Positions 1-5,028 of a stretch of 5,028 bases of DNA are shown here, piece after piece. Origin of the DNA: Halieaceae bacterium (lineage in GTDB: Bacteria; Pseudomonadota; Gammaproteobacteria; Pseudomonadales; Halieaceae); contig NYTG01000072.1 in the NCBI GenBank assembly GCA_002683395.1, positions 1-5,028 of the forward strand, given 5' to 3'. Under the pieces are notes generated by a model. The model was not told the DNA's origin, did no database searches, and was given only the letters and a program-made list of their open reading frames with translations. Each line of letters starts with the position of its first letter. The first letter of the stretch is position 1. The position numbers and the translations under genes were made by a program.

Positions 1-95
1 ACGCCGACCTCGCGAATCCGGCGAGCGATGAGTTGCGTGTATTGGGAACCGAAATCGAGAATCAACAGTCGGTCGCGATGGATATCCTGTGTCAC
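1..95 (-). CDS. guaA: GMP synthase (glutamine-hydrolysing), N-terminal fragment
   Basis: GuaA catalyses the last step of GMP synthesis in the cytoplasm, amidating XMP with ATP and glutamine. Only the first 31 codons plus two bases are present; the gene runs off the left edge of the window. The visible peptide contains LLILDFGSQYTQLIARRIRE (residues 10-29), the highly conserved first strand and helix of the class I glutamine amidotransferase domain of GMP synthases. The catalytic Cys-His-Glu triad and the ATP pyrophosphatase domain lie outside. The start is GTG at 95-93: an in-frame TAA lies two codons upstream (101-99), there is no ATG nearby, and a GGAG ribosome site sits 8 nt before the GTG. 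The gene follows guaB by 48 bp on the same strand with no terminator-like structure between them, so co-transcription as guaBA is expected. Identification rests on a short but very characteristic stretch. Confidence 0.93.
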   Translation of the reverse strand, partial: MTQDIHRDRLLILDFGSQYTQLIARRIREVG

Positions 96-103
96 GCTTT
101 AGG

Positions 104-107
104 CTCC
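104..107 (-). promoter_or_regulatory. Ribosome binding site of guaA
   Basis: GGAG on the minus strand lies 8 nt upstream of the GTG at 95-93. Together with the in-frame TAA at 101-99 it fixes a non-ATG start for guaA. It lies inside the 48-bp guaB-guaA gap. Confidence 0.7.
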
Positions 108-143
108 GCGTACAGCGTTGAAAAGAGGAACTGACTCCCAGTG

Positions 144-1613
144 TTACCTGACCGGGTAATTGGGCGCTTCCTTGGTAATCGATACGTCGTGCACGTGAGA
201 TTCGGACATTCCGGCTGTCGTTACCCGCACGAATTGCGGCTCAGTGCGCATCTCGGTCATCGTGGAGCAACCGGCGTATCCCATCGCCGAACGGACCCCG
301 CCCATTAATTGATGAATAATCGCCGACACCGGGCCCTTATAAGGCACCCTACCTTCGATTCCCTCGGGCACCAATTTCTCTGCACCCACACTGGAATCCT
401 GAAAATATCGATCGGAAGAGCCCTGACTCTGCGCCATCGCGCCAATAGAACCCATGCCCCGATAGGATTTGTAAGTTCTGCCCTGGTAAAGCTCCACCTC
501 ACCGGGGGCTTCTTCGGTACCGGCAAACATGCTGCCCATCATCACCGCGTCTGCTCCAGCCGCAAGCGCCTTCGCCAAATCACCTGAGAAACGAATACCA
601 CCATCAGCAATAACAGGAATGCCCGAATCTTTCAGCGCCTCACTGACATTGGCGATCGCCGAAATTTGTGGCACCCCGATGCCCGTAACCACGCGGGTCG
701 TGCAGATCGAACCCGGGCCAATCCCCACCTTGACCGCATCAGCGCCTGCGTCTCGCAGCGCCAGCGCCGCGTCGGCCGTCGCAATGTTGCCGCCAACTAC
801 GTCTATAGCGGGATACGCTGCTTTGATCATCGCAACCCGATCCAGCACATTTCTGGAGTGGCCATGAGCGGTATCAACCACCAGCACATCCACGCCCGCT
901 CGAATCAAGGCCTCCACGCGCTCGTCTGTGTCAGGGCTGGTACCCACCGACGCACCCACTCGCAGCTGACCAAAGCCATCCTTGCACGCGTGGGGGAACG
1001 ACTCCGCCTTATCAAAGTCCTTCACCGTAATCAGGCCCTTCAAGCCAAAGTCATCGTCTACGACCAAAATTTTCTCAATACGGTGCTCGTGTAACAGGCG
1101 CTGTACTTCCTCCAGCGGAGCACCCTCTTTAACCGTCACGAGCTTATTCTTGGGCGTCATAATGGCCGACACCGACTGTTCCGTATCGGTTTCAAACCGG
1201 ATATCCCGTCGTGTGACGATCCCCACTAGATTTCCAGCCTCCATGACCGGCACGCCGGAAATACCGTTTGCCCGGGTGAGATCAATCAAATCGGCGATGC
1301 TCGCGGTACTCTCGATGGTGATGGGGTCTTTGACCACGCCACTCTCGAACTTCTTGACCCGGCGGACTTCTTCAGCCTGCTCAAGTATGGTCATATTCTT
1401 GTGAACAATGCCGATACCGCCCTCCTGCGCGAGCGCGATCGCAAGGCGCGCTTCAGTCACCGTGTCCATCGCAGCAGACACCAGCGGGATATTCAGCGGA
1501 ATAGTGCGCGTCAAGCGCGTGACCAGCGAGACATCCTTGGCAGTCACCTCGGAATAGCCTGGCAGGAGGAGCACATCGTCGAAAGTGAGCCCTTCGTGTG
1601 CAATTCGGAGCAT
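144..1613 (-). CDS. guaB: Inosine-5'-monophosphate dehydrogenase
   Basis: IMPDH oxidises IMP to XMP with NAD+, the first committed and rate-limiting step of guanine nucleotide synthesis; it is a cytoplasmic tetramer or octamer. The 489-residue product is full length (the E. coli enzyme is 488). It begins with the classic MLRIAHEGLTFDDVLLLPGY. The (beta/alpha)8 barrel is interrupted by a Bateman module of two CBS domains at about 93-140 and 148-200. Active-site features are present: VVDTAHGHS with Asp247, the catalytic-cysteine loop GSICTTR with Cys304, the phosphate-binding ADGGIRFSGD (336-345), and the flap SSDRYF with Arg402-Tyr403. I chose the ATG at 1613 over an in-frame TTG at 1643 because family proteins begin here and a GAGG sits 5 nt upstream. 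It is followed by guaA and divergent from xseA. The CBS pair typically senses adenine and guanine nucleotides in this family. Nothing looks damaged. Confidence 0.98.
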   Translation of the reverse strand: MLRIAHEGLTFDDVLLLPGYSEVTAKDVSLVTRLTRTIPLNIPLVSAAMDTVTEARLAIALAQEGGIGIVHKNMTILEQAEEVRRVKKFESGVVKDPITIESTASIADLIDLTRANGISGVPVMEAGNLVGIVTRRDIRFETDTEQSVSAIMTPKNKLVTVKEGAPLEEVQRLLHEHRIEKILVVDDDFGLKGLITVKDFDKAESFPHACKDGFGQLRVGASVGTSPDTDERVEALIRAGVDVLVVDTAHGHSRNVLDRVAMIKAAYPAIDVVGGNIATADAALALRDAGADAVKVGIGPGSICTTRVVTGIGVPQISAIANVSEALKDSGIPVIADGGIRFSGDLAKALAAGADAVMMGSMFAGTEEAPGEVELYQGRTYKSYRGMGSIGAMAQSQGSSDRYFQDSSVGAEKLVPEGIEGRVPYKGPVSAIIHQLMGGVRSAMGYAGCSTMTEMRTEPQFVRVTTAGMSESHVHDVSITKEAPNYPVR

Positions 1614-1618
1614 GTTGG

Positions 1619-1622
1619 CCTC
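1619..1622 (-). promoter_or_regulatory. Ribosome binding site of guaB
   Basis: GAGG on the minus strand lies 5 nt before the ATG at 1613-1611. It supports this start over the upstream in-frame TTG at 1643, which would place translation across the leader hairpin. Confidence 0.65.
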
Positions 1623-1631
1623 GTCGTGCCC

Positions 1632-1654
1632 GATACACAGCAAACTGGCGTATC
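1632..1654 (-). other. Imperfect hairpin in the guaB leader
   Basis: Read on the minus strand, GATAC and GTATC form a 5-bp outer stem. Inside it, CAG and CTG pair around a TTTG loop, with a small GC/T internal loop between the two helices. It ends 18 nt before the guaB ATG, within the roughly 54-nt predicted leader. No U-tract follows, so it is not a terminator. It may affect mRNA stability or translation, or be chance. Confidence 0.35.
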
Positions 1655-1673
1655 AGGTCTCCCCAAACGCGCT

Positions 1674-1702
1674 AGTATACAGAGGGGTCCGTGACGCGAC
1701 AA
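1674..1702 (-). promoter_or_regulatory. Sigma70-type promoter of guaBA
   Basis: On the minus strand, TTGTCG (1702-1697, 4/6 to the -35 consensus) is separated by exactly 17 nt from TATACT (1679-1674, 5/6 to the -10 consensus). Predicted transcription starts near 1667, giving a leader of about 54 nt before the guaB ATG. The bases just after the -10 are AGCGCG, a GC-rich discriminator, which is typical of promoters repressed by ppGpp and DksA. E. coli guaBA is known to be under stringent control. I see no clear PurR-like operator overlapping it. Confidence 0.7.
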
Positions 1703-1747
1703 TGTCAGCAACACCGGCGTCCCGCGCAATTCTTTGAATAGCGCCAC

Positions 1748-1752
1748 AGGAG
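1748..1752 (+). promoter_or_regulatory. Ribosome binding site of xseA
   Basis: AGGAG lies 5 nt before the ATG at 1758. It decides this start over an in-frame TTG at 1734, which would put the Shine-Dalgarno sequence inside the coding region. Confidence 0.75.
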
Positions 1753-1757
1753 CGCCC

Positions 1758-3116
1758 ATGCAAACTGATCAGTCACGCCAGCCTACCCTCTCGGTCAGTG
1801 AGCTGAACCGGGATGCCAAGAATCTGCTGGAGGCTCACTTCGACTGGGTTTGGGTAGAAGGCGAGATCGGCAACTTCACCGCCGCCAGCTCCGGGCATTG
1901 GTACTTCTCACTCAAAGACGCCGATGCTCAGGTGCGCTGCGCCATGTTTCGACGCGCCAACGGCCGCGTGAAGATTCGTCCCGCGCAAGGCGACTCAGTG
2001 CGGATCCGAGCAAAGGTCTCTCTCTACGAAGGCCGTGGAGAGTTTCAACTCATTTGCGAGCATATGGAGCCCGCGGGCGCCGGAGCCCTACAGTTGGCGT
2101 TCGAACGTCTCAAAAGCCGCCTGTCAGAGGAAGGCCTCTTCGCGGCAAGTGCCAAACAGCCGGTGCCCAGCGACGCGGCACATGTCGGCATTGTGACCTC
2201 TGCCACCGGCGCCGCGCTGCAGGACATTCTCACGGTACTCAAACGCCGTAGCCCTCATACACAAGTCTATATTTTCCCCGTTCAGGTTCAGGGGGATGGG
2301 GCAGCCGAGCAGATTGCCGAAGCCATAGCGCAGGCGGATCGATTGGTAACCGGAGGATCCTTGCCACTCGACGTGTTGATAGTGGGACGAGGTGGCGGAT
2401 CTCTGGAGGATCTGTGGGCGTTTAATGAAGAGGTCGTCGCACGCGCGCTGTTCGCGGCCCAAGTTCCCACTGTCTCCGCTGTCGGTCACGAAGTCGACTT
2501 TAGTATCGCGGATCTCGTCGCCGATACGCGGGCGGCCACCCCCTCCGCGGCGGCAGAGCTGGTCTCAACCGACCAAAACGAACTTCTCCAACACCTCGAT
2601 ATACTTCGCGGGAACATCGCGCGCTCACTGCAACGACAGCTGACAGACCTGAGCCAGCAGTTTGCCTCGTTACGTAAGCGGGTCCGACATCCCGGCCATG
2701 CGCTCAACCAACAGCGCACCGCGCTCACCAAGCTGTCAGCCTCTCTGCACCGCGCCGCATTACGGCAGGTCAACCACCAGCAAAAACAGACGGCGCAACT
2801 CAATACGCGGCTCGCTGCACAACACCCTGGTCAACAATTAGAGCGTCATAAAACACAGAGACAGCAGCTCGGTCATCAGCTTTTACAGCGCATTCAGCAG
2901 AGACTAAAGGAGGCCAAGGCAGACGTCTCCCACAAGCATAAACTGCTGACCTCCCTAGGGCCCGAGCAGACGCTTCATCGGGGCTACGCCATCGTGACTA
3001 ATGCGACAGGAAACGTACTGAGGGAGGCGGGACACGCCTCCGAGGGCGACGCGCTCACCCTGAGGCTAGGGTCGGGAGCGCTCTCAGCTCAGGTGACGGG
3101 ACACCCGAAGGATTGA
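1758..3116 (+). CDS. xseA: Exodeoxyribonuclease VII large subunit
   Basis: XseA is the catalytic subunit of exonuclease VII, which degrades single-stranded DNA from both ends to short oligonucleotides together with several copies of the small subunit XseB; it acts in mismatch repair and DNA damage tolerance. The 452-residue product has the expected family length (E. coli about 456). In order it shows an N-terminal OB-fold for ssDNA binding (about 11-105, with WVEGEIGNF at 32-40), the catalytic core with GIVTSATGAALQD (144-156), RGGGSLEDLWAFN (211-223) and AVGHEVDFSIADLVADTRAA (241-260), then a long Gln-, Leu- and Arg-rich coiled coil (about 270-395). The C-terminal segment carries LHRGYAIV (406-413). 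The ATG at 1758 is chosen for its AGGAG site and because homologues start shortly before the LSVSELNR motif. The gene is divergent from guaB, as in E. coli; xseB is not in the window. I found no convincing promoter for it in 1614-1757. Confidence 0.97.
   Translation: MQTDQSRQPTLSVSELNRDAKNLLEAHFDWVWVEGEIGNFTAASSGHWYFSLKDADAQVRCAMFRRANGRVKIRPAQGDSVRIRAKVSLYEGRGEFQLICEHMEPAGAGALQLAFERLKSRLSEEGLFAASAKQPVPSDAAHVGIVTSATGAALQDILTVLKRRSPHTQVYIFPVQVQGDGAAEQIAEAIAQADRLVTGGSLPLDVLIVGRGGGSLEDLWAFNEEVVARALFAAQVPTVSAVGHEVDFSIADLVADTRAATPSAAAELVSTDQNELLQHLDILRGNIARSLQRQLTDLSQQFASLRKRVRHPGHALNQQRTALTKLSASLHRAALRQVNHQQKQTAQLNTRLAAQHPGQQLERHKTQRQQLGHQLLQRIQQRLKEAKADVSHKHKLLTSLGPEQTLHRGYAIVTNATGNVLREAGHASEGDALTLRLGSGALSAQVTGHPKD
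3023..3041. repeat. GC-rich perfect inverted repeat inside the 3' end of xseA
   Basis: GGAGGCG (3023-3029) and CGCCTCC (3035-3041) form a 7-bp perfect stem with a 5-nt loop, 73 bp before the xseA stop. No T-tract follows on either strand, so it is not a canonical intrinsic terminator. It might slow polymerase arriving from the convergent gene or protect mRNA 3' ends; it could equally be a coincidence of coding sequence. Confidence 0.3.
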
Positions 3117-3119
3117 TCA
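3114..3119. other. Abutting convergent stop codons sharing the palindrome TGATCA
   Basis: The xseA stop TGA occupies 3114-3116, and the stop TGA of the Crp-like gene on the minus strand occupies 3119-3117, leaving no intergenic base. The junction reads TGATCA, its own reverse complement. Neither gene has a stem plus T-tract terminator nearby, so the transcripts probably overlap at their 3' ends. Confidence 0.9.
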
Positions 3120-3764
3120 GTACTTCGCCGGCAGACGGGTATTGATCACAATGTGGCGACCCTCGAAGCGAATGTACTCGCCTATGGTCAGGTCTTTCAA
3201 AATACGGGCTACCATCTCGCGCGACGCACCCACGCGGTCCGCAATATCCTGCTGAGTCAACTTCTCCGGAATAAACAGCGTGCCATCCCCTCGCTCTTCG
3301 GCGAGATCCATCAGCACGTTGGCGACCCTGCCATAGACATCCTGTAACGCTAGGCTCTTGACGTCCGCCGTGAGTTTTCGAACGCGACCCGCCAGGTTGC
3401 TAATGAGCTGTTGTGTAATGTTCGGGTGATCGTCCAGCACGCTCGAGAAGTCTTCTTTCATCACAATACGGAACTCGGATTTCTCCACTGTGCGCACCGA
3501 CGCTGAGCGGGTGGAATCGTCAAGCAGCGCCAACTCACCAAAGTAATCCCCTGGTCCGAGGGTATTCATGATGAATTCCTTGCCATTCTTGTCGCTGCAG
3601 TAGACCTTGACCTTTCCTGACTCGATCACAAACAGCGAGTCGGCAGGGTCATTCTCATGAATGACGACGGTATTTTTGGGGAACGCTCGAGTCGTGCTAC
3701 TGCCCTCCAGCGCCTTCAGCTCTTCGTCAGACAAGCCGTGAAATATTTCCACTTGATCCAACAT
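3117..3764 (-). CDS. Crp/Fnr-family transcriptional regulator with a cyclic-nucleotide-binding domain
   Basis: A dimeric cytoplasmic DNA-binding protein of 215 residues, close to the 210 of E. coli CRP. The N-terminal cyclic-nucleotide-binding beta-roll (about 1-110) contains a phosphate-binding cassette, FGELALLDDSTRSAS (75-89), retaining the Gly-Glu-Leu, Arg86 and Ser87 equivalents of CRP residues 71-73, 82 and 83. The dimerisation helix follows (about 112-142). Thr132 matches CRP Thr127, but Ala133 replaces the adenine-contacting Ser128. The C-terminal winged helix-turn-helix (about 145-210) has a recognition helix ASREMVARILKDL (180-192), with Arg182, Glu183 and Arg187 matching CRP Arg180, Glu181 and Arg185; a TGTGA-like half-site is therefore plausible. 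There is no N-terminal cysteine cluster, which argues against an FNR-type iron-sulfur sensor. ATG at 3764 fits homology; its Shine-Dalgarno is weak (GGGG 10 nt away), and the upstream in-frame TTG at 3791 has none. It is divergent from a nucleotide cyclase. Target genes and ligand are unknown, so no symbol is given. Confidence 0.92.
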   Translation of the reverse strand: MLDQVEIFHGLSDEELKALEGSSTTRAFPKNTVVIHENDPADSLFVIESGKVKVYCSDKNGKEFIMNTLGPGDYFGELALLDDSTRSASVRTVEKSEFRIVMKEDFSSVLDDHPNITQQLISNLAGRVRKLTADVKSLALQDVYGRVANVLMDLAEERGDGTLFIPEKLTQQDIADRVGASREMVARILKDLTIGEYIRFEGRHIVINTRLPAKY

Positions 3765-3820
3765 AGTTCTTGTGCCCCATTTTCTCCCCAAGTTGGTGCG
3801 ATACTACCCCATGAACCGCG

Positions 3821-3844
3821 TGCCGCCTATCCCCATAGGTGGCA
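3821..3844. repeat. 24-bp near-perfect dyad in the divergent control region
   Basis: TGCCGCCTAT (3821-3830) and ATAGGTGGCA (3835-3844) are inverted repeats with one mismatch (9 of 10 pairs; G-U if transcribed) around a CCCC spacer. The dyad lies midway between the Crp-like gene and the cyclase gene, centred about 50 bp upstream of the predicted cyclase transcription start. No T-tract follows on either strand, so it is not a terminator. It does not match the TGTGA-N6-TCACA CRP consensus. An operator for a dimeric regulator is the leading inference. Confidence 0.55.
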
Positions 3845-3870
3845 GTTCCGCGCAGCGACTCGTTCGTCGG

Positions 3871-3876
3871 TATAAT
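3871..3876 (+). promoter_or_regulatory. Putative -10 element of the cyclase gene promoter
   Basis: TATAAT, a perfect consensus -10 hexamer, lies 28 nt before the GTG start. This places a likely transcription start near 3883 with a short leader of about 22 nt. No good -35 is visible: the best is TTCCGC at 3846-3851 with a 19-nt spacer. There is no TGn extended -10. A perfect -10 with a poor -35 would fit dependence on an activator, possibly bound at the upstream dyad. Confidence 0.5.
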
Positions 3877-3891
3877 CAAGCACAGCGATCA

Positions 3892-3896
3892 AGAGG
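3892..3896 (+). promoter_or_regulatory. Ribosome binding site of the cyclase gene
   Basis: AGAGG lies 8 nt before the first of two tandem GTG codons (3905 and 3908), and 11 nt before the second. The spacing favours 3905, though either could serve. No ATG occurs in this frame until codon 37. Confidence 0.55.
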
Positions 3897-3904
3897 CAAC
3901 CCTC

Positions 3905-5028
3905 GTGGTGTCAGAAACAGATAAACCGGATCAATGGGCAGGCCACATTCTGGTCGCTGCCGAGCCGTTGTTGGCGGCCGTGAAGCGGCCCACTGTCACG
4001 GTTGATGCGCCCATGGACGGCGATGTCGAAGCGCTGGAGGACGCGCTCCTTCGTATCCGAGAGCTACTCGCCTCGCCAACGCCGGACATGAACCACGATC
4101 TGCTGAATCTGATCGGCGCTATCCGGGGCTATACCGAAATGTTGTACGAAGATGTCGCGCTCCTTCATCCGGCCCTGAAAGAGACGCTACCTGCCTTGCT
4201 ATCGGCGGTGGACAGCACTCAGATTAGCCTTGAAATGCCCGTCAGCGACCAGCCCGAATTGGCCAAATCCGAAGCGCCGGGTGTCATTCTTGCTGTCGAC
4301 GACATGCCCGAGAATCGCGAGCTGATCAGTCGCCTGCTCTCCAGGGCCGGACATACCGTCATCTCTGCCGAATCGGGGGAGGAAGCCCTGGAGCTCCTCG
4401 AAACCCGCGGCATGGATCTCGTCCTCCTTGACTTGATGATGCCCGGCATTGGCGGTGCCGAAGTGCTCAAGCGAATGAAGGAAAACGACAGCCTGCGCGC
4501 AACGCCGGTTATTATGATCAGCGGCCGGCAGGATATGGACCAAATCATCGCCTGTATTCAGGCGGGCGCCGATGATTATCTGCTCAAGCCTTTCAACCCC
4601 GTGCTGCTGCAGGCCCGCATTTCTGCAGGCATCGAGCGTAAACGCTGGCACGATCGAGAAGAAGACTATCGGCATCAACTCGAGCGAAACGAGCGATTTA
4701 TTCGACGTACATTCGGCCGCTATCTATCAGACGATATCGTGGCGCAGTTACTCGAGGCACCTGAAGGACTGGAGCTCGGGGGTGATCTTCGCGAGGTCAC
4801 TATTATGATGTCTGATATTTGTGGCTTTACGAGCCTAGCGGAACACCTTCCTCCACCTCAGGTGGTGTCACTGTTGAATCGCTACTTCGAACACATGACC
4901 GATATTATTTTCGATCATCAGGGCACTATTGATGAGTTTCTCGGGGATGCCATCCTGTCGGTATTCGGTGCACCAAAGCGACAGGACGATGATCCCGAGC
5001 GCGCGGTGCGTTGTGCGTTGGCCATGCG
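3905..5028 (+). CDS. Response regulator with class III adenylate/guanylate cyclase domain (3' end cut by window)
   Basis: A cytoplasmic signalling enzyme expected to make cAMP or cGMP under the control of phosphorylation; 374 codons are present and the frame is open at the right edge. Residues 61-82 resemble the H-box of histidine-kinase dimerisation domains (His64, then GAIRGYTEML at 71-80), but no ATPase domain follows. Residues 127-240 are a complete receiver domain: acidic pair Asp132-Asp133, phosphoacceptor Asp176 in LLDLMMPG, Ser206, and Lys228-Pro229. A charged helical linker follows (about 240-265), then the usual cyclase lead-in FGRYLSDDIVAQLL (270-283). The catalytic domain has both metal aspartates, Asp304 (SDICGFTSLAE) and Asp348 (FLGDAILSVFGAP). 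Glu344 sits where adenylate cyclases usually have lysine. The second purine-contacting residue and the catalytic Asn and Arg are beyond the window. There is no signal peptide or membrane segment. The start is one of two tandem GTGs. It is divergent from a Crp-like regulator. The family call is firm; the product nucleotide is unknown. Confidence 0.93.
   Translation, partial: MVSETDKPDQWAGHILVAAEPLLAAVKRPTVTVDAPMDGDVEALEDALLRIRELLASPTPDMNHDLLNLIGAIRGYTEMLYEDVALLHPALKETLPALLSAVDSTQISLEMPVSDQPELAKSEAPGVILAVDDMPENRELISRLLSRAGHTVISAESGEEALELLETRGMDLVLLDLMMPGIGGAEVLKRMKENDSLRATPVIMISGRQDMDQIIACIQAGADDYLLKPFNPVLLQARISAGIERKRWHDREEDYRHQLERNERFIRRTFGRYLSDDIVAQLLEAPEGLELGGDLREVTIMMSDICGFTSLAEHLPPPQVVSLLNRYFEHMTDIIFDHQGTIDEFLGDAILSVFGAPKRQDDDPERAVRCALAM

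Noticed and set aside
529..1404. Several plus-strand open frames of 112-142 codons opposite guaB
   Set aside because: They are antisense shadows of a conserved IMPDH gene, with low-complexity peptides rich in Arg, Ser and Ala and no family resemblance.
1673..1681. Plus-strand -10-like TAGTAT or TATACA as an xseA promoter
   Set aside because: No acceptable -35 lies 15-19 nt upstream of either hexamer, and the sequence is already explained as the guaB -10 on the other strand.
1692..1707. TGAC-N8-GTCA dyad overlapping the guaB -35 element, considered as a CRP or PurR operator
   Set aside because: The arms are only 4 bp and do not match TGTGA-N6-TCACA or the PurR consensus; this is expected by chance.
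1850..2251. Plus-strand frame of 133 codons within xseA
   Set aside because: It is an out-of-frame, Arg-rich translation of xseA coding sequence with no independent ribosome site.
3023..3041. GC-rich inverted repeat as a Rho-independent terminator for xseA or the Crp-like gene
   Set aside because: There is no run of T after the stem on either strand, and it lies well inside the xseA coding sequence. It is kept only as a repeat.
3801..3806. TAGTAT on the minus strand as the -10 of the Crp-like gene
   Set aside because: It matches only 4 of 6 positions, with no -35 at proper spacing and no extended -10; too weak to annotate.
4199..4678. Open frame of 159 codons on the minus strand
   Set aside because: It lies wholly opposite the receiver-cyclase gene, whose domain motifs are unmistakable in the plus frame. 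It has no recognisable domain and is a shadow of a GC-rich gene.

Overview
The window is ordinary chromosomal DNA of moderately high GC content. It most likely comes from a gammaproteobacterium: a guaB-guaA operon facing away from xseA is a familiar gammaproteobacterial arrangement, and the IMPDH and XseA proteins read as proteobacterial. The genus cannot be fixed from this sequence. I see no tRNA, rRNA, insertion sequence, CRISPR array or phage gene, and no stretch longer than about 150 bases lacks a gene.

Layout: positions 1-95 (minus) hold the first 31 codons of guaA, starting at GTG. Positions 144-1613 (minus) are guaB, complete and upstream of guaA in one operon. The 144-bp region 1614-1757 carries a good sigma70-type guaB promoter with a GC-rich discriminator, plus a small leader hairpin. 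Positions 1758-3116 (plus) are xseA, complete. Positions 3117-3764 (minus) are a Crp/Fnr-family regulator, whose stop codon directly abuts the xseA stop codon in a shared TGATCA. The 140-bp region 3765-3904 holds a near-perfect 24-bp dyad and a consensus -10 hexamer. From 3905 to the window end (plus) runs a response regulator fused to a class III nucleotide cyclase. It is cut by the window edge, so its 3' end is missing.

Function: GuaB and GuaA convert IMP to XMP and then GMP. XseA is the large subunit of exonuclease VII, a DNA repair nuclease. The right-hand pair is the most interesting part. A gene for a likely cyclic-nucleotide-binding transcription factor is divergent from a gene for a phosphorylation-regulated cyclic-nucleotide synthase, and the two share one control region. 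The cyclase has glutamate where adenylate cyclases usually have the purine-selecting lysine, and the Crp-like protein has alanine where E. coli CRP has the adenine-contacting Ser128. A small cAMP or cGMP signalling circuit is therefore a reasonable but untested hypothesis.
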